DNA of 64,000 bases, taken from positions 248,001 through 312,000 of the forward strand of contig NZ_BFAG01000001.1 of assembly GCF_002897375.1 (NCBI RefSeq). Direction: 5' to 3'. The stretch is from Deinococcus aerius. GTDB taxonomy: Bacteria > Deinococcota > Deinococci > Deinococcales > Deinococcaceae. The stretch's first letter is position 1. Every line of letters starts with the position of its first letter. A model generated the notes under the pieces. The model saw nothing but the letters and a program-made list of their open reading frames with translations, was not told where the DNA came from and did not search any database. Shown piece after piece: positions 52,421 to 64,000 of the stretch. Made by a program: the position numbers and the translations under genes.

Positions 52421-54991
52421 TCAGTCGTCCCCGCCCGCCATCGGCAGGGGGATCAGCTCGTGCGGGGAGGCGGGGCGAACCTGGCCGCGCTCGTTCACCC
52501 ACTGAACGCCCTCGTCGCGGGCATCGGAGTTGACGAAGGTGCGGAAGCGGGCGAGGCCCGCGGGATCGGCCAGCGTGGCGGCCCACTCGTCGAAGTAGGA
52601 ATCGACGTGCCCCGCCATCGCGGCGTCGAGGTCGGCGCAGAGGCCCAGCGTGTCGTCCAGGATCACGCCGCGCAGATACTCCACGCCGCCCTCCAGGTTC
52701 TCCAGCCAGGCGCTCGTGCGCTGGAGGCGGTCGGCGGTGCGGATATAGAACATCAGGAAGCGGTCAATGGTGCGGATCAGCGTCTCCTCGTCGAGGTCGG
52801 CGGCGAGGAGGACCGCGTGCCTGGGCGTCACGCCGCCGTTGCCGCCGACGTACAGGTTCCAGCCCTTCTCGGTGGCGATCACGCCGAAGTCCTTGCCGCG
52901 TGCCTCGGCACACTCGCGGGTGCAGCCGGAGACACCCGACTTGAGCTTGTGCGGGCTGCGCAGACCCCGGTACCGCAGTTCGAGCCTGACCGCCAGGCCC
53001 GTCGAGTCCTGCACCCCGTAGCGGCACCACGTCTGGCCCACGCAGCTCTTCACCGTCCGCAGGCTCTTGCCGTAGGCGTGACCGCTCTCGAAGCCCGCGG
53101 CGATCAGGTCGCCCCAGATCGCGGGGAGGTCGTCGCGCTGGGCGCCCAGCAGGTCGATGCGCTGCCCACCCGTGATCTTGCAGTACAAACCGTACTTCTT
53201 GGCGACCGCGCCAATAGCGATGAGGCCGTCCGGGGTGATCTCGCCGCCCGGCACGCGGGGCACGACCGAGTAGGTGCCGTTCTTCTGGATGTTCGCCAGA
53301 AAGGCGTCGTTCGTGTCCTGAAGGGGGGCGTGTTCGGCCTTGAGGACATACTCGCCGTGCAGGCTCGCCAGGATGCTCGCCACGGCGGGCTTGCACGTCT
53401 CGCAGCCCAGGCCGGTGCCGTGGGCGCCGAGCACTTCGTCCCAGGTGCGGTAGCCCCTCACCCGGATGAGGTCGAGGAGTTCCCGGCGCGAGTGCGGGAA
53501 ATGTTCGCAGAGGTGGTTGGAGACGATCTCGCCCAGGCGCCGCAGCTCGGTCTGGAGGAGGCCGTGCAGGTTCGGCACGCAGCCGCCGCAGCCCGTCCCC
53601 GCCCCGGTGCATTTCTTCAGGCCCGCCACGTCGCGGCAGCCGCCCGAAATAGCCTCCACCAACGTGTTCGTGCGGACGTTCTCGCAGGAGCAGACGAGGG
53701 CGTTGGCACTGGTGGGCGGAGCCTCGACACCGGGCGGCGGCACGAGCAACGTCTCGGGCGGGACCGTGAGCGGCGTGCCCGAGAGCGCGAGGTCGAGCAG
53801 GTCGCCGTAGCGGGCGGTGTCGCCCACGAGCAGGCCGCCCAGGACGCGGGTGCCGTCCGGGCTGAGGACCAGTTTCGAGTACGTGCCCCGCACGTTGTCG
53901 CTCAGGCTGACCGAGCGCGCCTCCGGCGTCTGCCCCTTCGCGTCACCGAAGGAGCCGACCTCGACCCCCAGGAGCTTGAGCTTGGTGCTGAGGTCCGCGC
54001 CGGTGAACCGCGCGTCCGTGGGTCCGCTCAGCCCCAGGTCCGCGAGGAGGTTCGCCGCCGCCACCCTCGCCATCGCGTAGCCGGGGGCGACGAGGCCGTA
54101 CACCCGCCCGCCGTGCAGCGCGCACTCGCCGACCGCGTACACGGCGGGGTCGCTCGTCACGCAGCGGTCGTCGATCTGGACGCCGCCGCGCTCCCCGACT
54201 GTGAGGCCGCCCGCGCGGGCGAGATCGTCGCGGGGCCGGATGCCCGCTGAAAAGACGACCAGATCGGTCTCCAGCCGCGAGCCGTCCGCGAAGGCGAGGC
54301 CAGTGACGCGCCCGGCGCCGTCCGTGCAGACCTCGCTCGTCGCCCTGGAGACGTGGACGCCGATGCCCATGTCCTCGATGATCCGTTTCAGCAGGGCGCC
54401 GCCCTCCGCGTCGAGCTGGGCGGGCATGAGGTGGGGGGCAAACTCGACCACGTGGGTTTCCAGCCCCAGCTTGCCCAGCGCCCCGGCGGCCTCCAGCCCG
54501 AGCAGCCCGCCGCCGATCACGGCCCCGACACGTGCAGTCCGGGCGGCTTCCCGGATCGCGTCGAGGTCATCCAAGCTGCGGTACACGAAGCAGCCCGCCG
54601 CGTCCCTGCCCGGAATGGGCGGCACGAAGGGGAAGGAGCCGGTGGCGAGGACCAGCGCGTCGTAGGCGAGCGTTTGCTCCCCGGCCCGGCCCGTCACGTT
54701 GACGGTGCGGCCTTCCCGGTCCACGGCGGTCGCGCGGCTCCAGGCGATGTTCACCCCCTGCTCCTCATAGCCCTCCGCGGTGGCGAGGGAGAGGTTGGGG
54801 CGGTCGTCGTCGAAGTGGGCGCTGAGGCGAACGCGGTCGTAGGCGAGCCGGGTCTCCTCGCTGATCACGGTGACCTTCAGGGCGTCCGGCCCGGCCTGGG
54901 CTCGCAGAAGGTCCACCAGCCGGTGGCCGACCATGCCGTTCCCCACGATGACGACGTGGGGACGTTGGTTCTGGGGGGTGCGTTGGGGCAT
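52421..54991 (-). CDS. nirB: Nitrite reductase (NADH) large subunit
   Basis: An 856-residue flavoprotein that reduces nitrite to ammonium. It contains an N-terminal FAD domain (VVIVGNGMVGHRLVDLL) and an NADH domain (VGAVIGGGLLGLEAAGAL). A BFD-like [2Fe-2S] segment reads CSCENVRTNTL with CTGAGTGCGGC. The sirohaem/[4Fe-4S] half has CVGQTWCRYGVQDS and GVSGCTRECAEARGKDFGVIATEKGW. All four cluster cysteines are present. It heads the operon, divergent from nasA across an A/T-rich 218-base control region. Confidence 0.95.
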   Translation of the reverse strand: MPQRTPQNQRPHVVIVGNGMVGHRLVDLLRAQAGPDALKVTVISEETRLAYDRVRLSAHFDDDRPNLSLATAEGYEEQGVNIAWSRATAVDREGRTVNVTGRAGEQTLAYDALVLATGSFPFVPPIPGRDAAGCFVYRSLDDLDAIREAARTARVGAVIGGGLLGLEAAGALGKLGLETHVVEFAPHLMPAQLDAEGGALLKRIIEDMGIGVHVSRATSEVCTDGAGRVTGLAFADGSRLETDLVVFSAGIRPRDDLARAGGLTVGERGGVQIDDRCVTSDPAVYAVGECALHGGRVYGLVAPGYAMARVAAANLLADLGLSGPTDARFTGADLSTKLKLLGVEVGSFGDAKGQTPEARSVSLSDNVRGTYSKLVLSPDGTRVLGGLLVGDTARYGDLLDLALSGTPLTVPPETLLVPPPGVEAPPTSANALVCSCENVRTNTLVEAISGGCRDVAGLKKCTGAGTGCGGCVPNLHGLLQTELRRLGEIVSNHLCEHFPHSRRELLDLIRVRGYRTWDEVLGAHGTGLGCETCKPAVASILASLHGEYVLKAEHAPLQDTNDAFLANIQKNGTYSVVPRVPGGEITPDGLIAIGAVAKKYGLYCKITGGQRIDLLGAQRDDLPAIWGDLIAAGFESGHAYGKSLRTVKSCVGQTWCRYGVQDSTGLAVRLELRYRGLRSPHKLKSGVSGCTRECAEARGKDFGVIATEKGWNLYVGGNGGVTPRHAVLLAADLDEETLIRTIDRFLMFYIRTADRLQRTSAWLENLEGGVEYLRGVILDDTLGLCADLDAAMAGHVDSYFDEWAATLADPAGLARFRTFVNSDARDEGVQWVNERGQVRPASPHELIPLPMAGGDD

Positions 54992-55209
54992 CGGTTCCTC
55001 CAGTCGGGCGAATCAGGACAGGTTGCCCGCCGCCACGCCCCCATTGAGCAGGACAAAGTGCAGATTGTCAACAAAATCGGGAAAACTTGACCAGACTTCT
55101 CCGCGTATTACCCAGCTACTACCTTCATTCTTGTAATTTGTCTAAAAAATCTTGAACAAAATGCGAATTTGGCCTTGACTCCCCTGACCTTGCCTGCCAA
55201 GGTGCGCCC
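54992..55209. promoter_or_regulatory. Divergent control region between nirB and nasA
   Basis: About 218 bases, strikingly A/T-rich from about 55060 to 55190 compared with the rest of the window. For nirB, TTGACA on the minus strand (55072-55067) with CTCAAT 17 bases on (weak) is a candidate promoter. Plus-strand candidates (TTGACC 55086, TTGAAC 55151) lack a clear -10. It is the probable target of a nitrate/ammonium-responsive regulator; no regulator gene is adjacent. Confidence 0.5.
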
Positions 55210-57339
<2,130 letters not shown>

Positions 57340-57399
57340 CCCAGCCCTCTGCCTGCCTGTGTTGGTCCTCACTCCACACCCCATCCCCGAGGTTCCCGC

Positions 57400-58635
<1,236 letters not shown>

Positions 58636-58720
58636 CAGGGACCGGATGCGGGGCGGGGCCGGGTGTTCTTCCCTCCCCGCCCGTTAACCCACTCCTAACG
58701 GCCTGGGTGCACAGTGGGGC

Positions 58721-59272
58721 ATGAGAAAGCTCGCCATGACGGTCCTCGCGCTGGGCGCCCTGTGGCCCGCCGCTCTCGCGCAGACGGCCCCCACCGCCCG
58801 GACCTGCACCCTCACCCCCGCCGAGACGGAAGGCCCCTACTACACGCCCGGCGCCCCGGCCAGGAGCGACCTCGCCGCCGACGTGAGGACGGGCACGCCG
58901 CTCACCGTGAGCGGGCAGGTCCTCGACCAGAACTGCCAGCCCCTGAGGGGCGCGACCGTGGATGTGTGGCAGGCCGACGCCGAGGGCCAGTACGACAACA
59001 GCGGGTACACCCTGCGGGGTAAGGTCACGACCGACGCGCGGGGCCGCTACACCTTCCAGACCGTCGTGCCGGGCGAGTATCCGGGCCGCACGCCGCACAT
59101 CCACGTCAAGGTGACGGCGCCGGGCGGGCGCACGCTGACCACCCAGCTCTATATCCCCGGTCTTGCCAGCAACGCGCGGGACCGCATCTACCAGGCACAG
59201 ATGCAGCTTCAGAACTACCGCCTCCAGGGCGGCAGGGCCACGGCCACCTACACCTTCGTCGTGCAGAGGTAA
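58721..59272 (+). CDS. Exported intradiol ring-cleavage dioxygenase-like protein
   Basis: A 183-residue protein with a signal peptide (LAMTVLALGALWPAALA, cleaved near residue 21) and an intradiol dioxygenase beta-sandwich: ETEGPYYTPG, VSGQVLDQNCQPLRGATVDVWQADAEGQYDN, RGKVTTDARGRYTFQTVVPGEYPGRTPHIHVKV. The iron ligands Tyr (GPYY), Tyr (GEYPG) and two His (HIH) are all kept, so catalysis is possible. Location outside the cytoplasm is unusual for catechol or protocatechuate breakdown. No other aromatic genes are near. Confidence 0.88.
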   Translation: MRKLAMTVLALGALWPAALAQTAPTARTCTLTPAETEGPYYTPGAPARSDLAADVRTGTPLTVSGQVLDQNCQPLRGATVDVWQADAEGQYDNSGYTLRGKVTTDARGRYTFQTVVPGEYPGRTPHIHVKVTAPGGRTLTTQLYIPGLASNARDRIYQAQMQLQNYRLQGGRATATYTFVVQR

Positions 59273-59381
59273 AGACGAGGCCAAGGCGGCCTTTAAGGGG
59301 CCGGGTCTTGCGCTCCCGCCCGCCGTGCCAGGATGCGGGGGCCGGGTTCCCGGCATCCCACCCCAGCACAGGAGGCGCCCC

Positions 59382-59555
59382 ATGACTGACCCCGGAGACC
59401 TTGCCAACACCGACGCCGACGCCCGCGACGACTTCGACCGCACCAAGCGGGTCAATCCCGGCAAGGGGGAGGACCGCCTGGAGGAAGCCCTCCAGCGCAA
59501 TGACCAGGACGAGGGCCGGATGGCGTCCGAGGACCCCGACCCCCTCGACCAGTAG
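59382..59555 (+). CDS. Small acidic hypothetical protein
   Basis: A 57-residue highly charged protein (TDPGDLANTDADARDDFDR, KGEDRLEEALQRNDQDEG, SEDPDPLDQ) with no hydrophobic core. A strong ACAGGAGG eight bases before ATG 59382 indicates it is really translated. It is probably disordered and lineage-specific. It stands between the dioxygenase and the end of pyrC and may have its own promoter in the 109-base gap. Confidence 0.65.
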   Translation: MTDPGDLANTDADARDDFDRTKRVNPGKGEDRLEEALQRNDQDEGRMASEDPDPLDQ

Positions 59556-59671
59556 GACCAGGCTGGACGACCGGCTTCCCGCGGGGGAGGCCGGTTTCCC
59601 GTGATGGAAGAACACCGTCCTGCTGGGCGGCGGGAAGTTTCCCTCTCAGGCGACCTCCCGCCGCAAGGGGC

Positions 59672-60940
<1,269 letters not shown>

Positions 60941-60976
60941 TTCAGTCCCTTGAATGTTGCAGAGGCTCTAGCCTTT

Positions 60977-61128
60977 TGCTCCTCCCCCTTGAGGGGGGAG
61001 GCCGGGAGGGGGTGAGCGGGCACGTCCTGCGGCGCGGTTCGTAAAAGAGGCAGTCCGTCTTGTAGGTACTTAGGCTGCTCGTGCGCCCCCTCACCCCGGC
61101 CCTCTCCCACCCGGGGAGAGGGAGAAAA
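60977..61128. repeat. C-rich palindromic repeats between pyrB and pyrC
   Basis: CTCCTCCCCCTTG plus GGGGGGAGG (60979-61003) is a second copy of the unit at 21129-21162. A further hairpin, CCCTCTCCC/GGGGAGAGGG (61100-61122), follows directly after pyrB in the transcript. No gene or start signal was found here. The hairpins may lower pyrC expression. Confidence 0.55.
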
Positions 61129-62671
<1,543 letters not shown>

Positions 62672-62673
62672 CG

Positions 62674-62722
<49 letters not shown>

Positions 62723-62759
62723 TGAGAAAAGGCGGGGCAAGGGGCCCCAGGCCTGGGGG

Positions 62760-62788
62760 AGTGTACCGCCCGCAGCGTCCCAGGTGAA
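62760..62788 (-). promoter_or_regulatory. Promoter of the pyr operon
   Basis: On the minus strand TTCACC (62788-62783), 17 bases, TACACT (62765-62760). Transcription would start near 62753, about 30 bases before the PyrR hairpin. Confidence 0.65.
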
Positions 62789-62836
62789 GGGTCCGCCCAT
62801 CGCGGCCTCTGTCACCCTTGCTGACACGCACTATCC

Positions 62837-62865
62837 TTGACAACGAGGCACTCAGGTTTTAAGCT
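62837..62865 (+). promoter_or_regulatory. Promoter of the Hsp20 gene
   Basis: Consensus TTGACA (62837-62842), 17 bases, TAAGCT (62860-62865). The predicted leader is about 60 nt. No CIRCE or other clear heat-shock operator is visible, so control could be by sigma factor or RNA structure. Confidence 0.75.
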
Positions 62866-62929
62866 ATGAGCAGTTAAGCGGGAGGCCGCGCGAGCCGCCG
62901 AACGCTTCCAGTCACAGGAGGTAACGACC

Positions 62930-63430
62930 GTGATGCGTTTTGATCCTTTCCGCGAGATTGAGGAGCTGACCCAGCGTATGGACCGCGCGTTCGGCAACGG
63001 GATGACCACCCAGGGCGCCCGCCTCGCCCCGCCCGTCGACGTCCACGAGGACGAGCAGGGGCTGGAACTGACCCTCGACCTGCCCGGCGTGCAGCCGGAC
63101 GACATTCAGATCGAGGCCGAGAACCAGACGCTGACCGTTCAGGCCAAGCGCGACTACACCCGGGGCGAGGGCCGCACCGCCCACCGCGTCGAGCGAGCCT
63201 ACGGCACCTTTATCCGCACCTTCAGCGTGCCCGCGAAGTACGACCTCACCAAGGTCGAGGCCACCTTCGACCATGGCACCCTGACCCTGCGGGTGCCCCG
63301 CAGCGAGGCCGCCCAGAAGCGCACCGTCCAGGTCCGCACGGGCGGGCAACTGAACGCCCCGAAGACGGTCGAGGCCGGGCAGAACAGCACGGCCGAGACG
63401 CAGGGCGCCGAGAGCACCCAGGGCGCGTAA
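62930..63430 (+). CDS. Small heat shock protein, Hsp20/alpha-crystallin family
   Basis: A 166-residue ATP-independent chaperone that holds unfolding proteins. The N-terminal arm begins MRFDPFREIEELTQRMDRAF. The alpha-crystallin domain (about 35-130) has PVDVHEDEQGLELTLDLPGV, IEAENQTLTVQAKR, RVERAYGTFIRTFSVPAKYDL and VEATFDHGTLTLRVPR (the A-x-x-x-n-G-v-L core). A polar tail of about 25 residues follows. GTG 62930 and ATG 62933 are adjacent; GGAGG fits either. A near-consensus promoter and a strong terminator make this a single-gene transcript. Confidence 0.93.
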   Translation: MMRFDPFREIEELTQRMDRAFGNGMTTQGARLAPPVDVHEDEQGLELTLDLPGVQPDDIQIEAENQTLTVQAKRDYTRGEGRTAHRVERAYGTFIRTFSVPAKYDLTKVEATFDHGTLTLRVPRSEAAQKRTVQVRTGGQLNAPKTVEAGQNSTAETQGAESTQGA

Positions 63431-63446
63431 GCCTCTTTTCAAAGCC

Positions 63447-63481
63447 AGCTCCCGCCGAGTGATTCCGGCGGGAGCTTTTTT
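63447..63481 (+). terminator. Terminator of the Hsp20 gene
   Basis: AGCTCCCGCCG (63447-63457) pairs with CGGCGGGAGCT (63466-63476), an 11-bp perfect stem followed by six T residues (63476-63481). It also lies just after the convergent ABC gene. Confidence 0.93.
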
Positions 63482-63498
63482 GGCTGAAACCCGGCGGC

Positions 63499-64000
<502 letters not shown>

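Noticed and set aside
62837..62930. CIRCE/HrcA or ROSE-type element before Hsp20
   Set aside because: No TTAGCACTC-N9-GAGTGCTAA palindrome or U(U/C)GCU-type ROSE motif is visible; only a consensus promoter.

Overview
The window is 64 kb of GC-rich (roughly 70 percent) bacterial chromosome, densely packed on both strands, with no insertion sequence, prophage, plasmid-type replication gene or CRISPR array that I can see. Gene content and style point to a Deinococcus species. The signs are a high-GC chromosome whose tRNA genes encode CCA, a paired gdhA/gdhB of the Thermus-Deinococcus kind, small acidic lineage-specific proteins, and many genes whose start codon lies 5-9 nt after a TANNNT box with no ribosome binding site (leaderless mRNAs). 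The genus is inferred; no rRNA is present to prove it.

Layout. 1-1.4 kb: end of an ankyrin gene, a lower-GC orphan and two small ABM-like barrels. 1.5-3.2 kb: leuA behind a leucine-codon leader peptide and attenuator. 3.2-8.4 kb: SWIM protein, a large LuxR-type ATPase regulator and a secreted rhodanese. 8.5-12.3 kb: ilvB-ilvN-ilvC, again behind a leader peptide rich in Ile/Val/Leu codons. 12.3-20.8 kb: DinB protein, DEAD-box RNA helicase, RluA-type pseudouridine synthase, tatA, an ECF sigma/anti-sigma pair, Nudix, prfA with an upstream ORF, and hom. 21.2-28.2 kb: MBL hydrolase-trpC operon, hpt, an ABM/membrane gene broken by one in-frame TGA, an EamA exporter, comEA and comEC. 28.3-33.1 kb: ribosomal protein S1, tRNA-Gln(CTG), trxB, an HD protein and tRNA-Glu(CTC). 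33-41 kb: small proteins, a CAP lipoprotein, a VapBC-like toxin-antitoxin pair with a palindromic operator, an acyl-CoA carboxylase beta subunit, xpt and a kinase-fold gene. 41.4-48.9 kb: gdhA-gdhB, polyprenyl synthase, a stress protein, pabBA fusion and pabC. 49-59.6 kb: an Rrf2 regulator, pyrD and a divergent nitrate assimilation cluster (nirB-nirD-hemD and nasA-narK). 59.7-62.8 kb: pyrR-pyrB-pyrC behind a PyrR-type leader. 62.8-64 kb: Hsp20 and a sugar ABC ATPase cut by the window end.

How it works together. Three biosynthetic operons (leuA, ilvBNC, pyrRBC) carry visible transcription-attenuation leaders of two kinds, ribosome-stalling leader peptides and a PyrR-binding hairpin. The pyr leader additionally holds a small translated-looking ORF whose stop overlaps the pyrR start. 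The release factor gene prfA follows a leaderless upstream ORF whose UGA overlaps its TTG start. Nitrate is imported by NarK, reduced to nitrite by NasA and to ammonium by NirBD; HemD may supply the siroheme precursor and GdhAB can link ammonium to glutamate. The most interesting material is therefore regulatory RNA and translation-coupled control rather than a new defence or mobile system.
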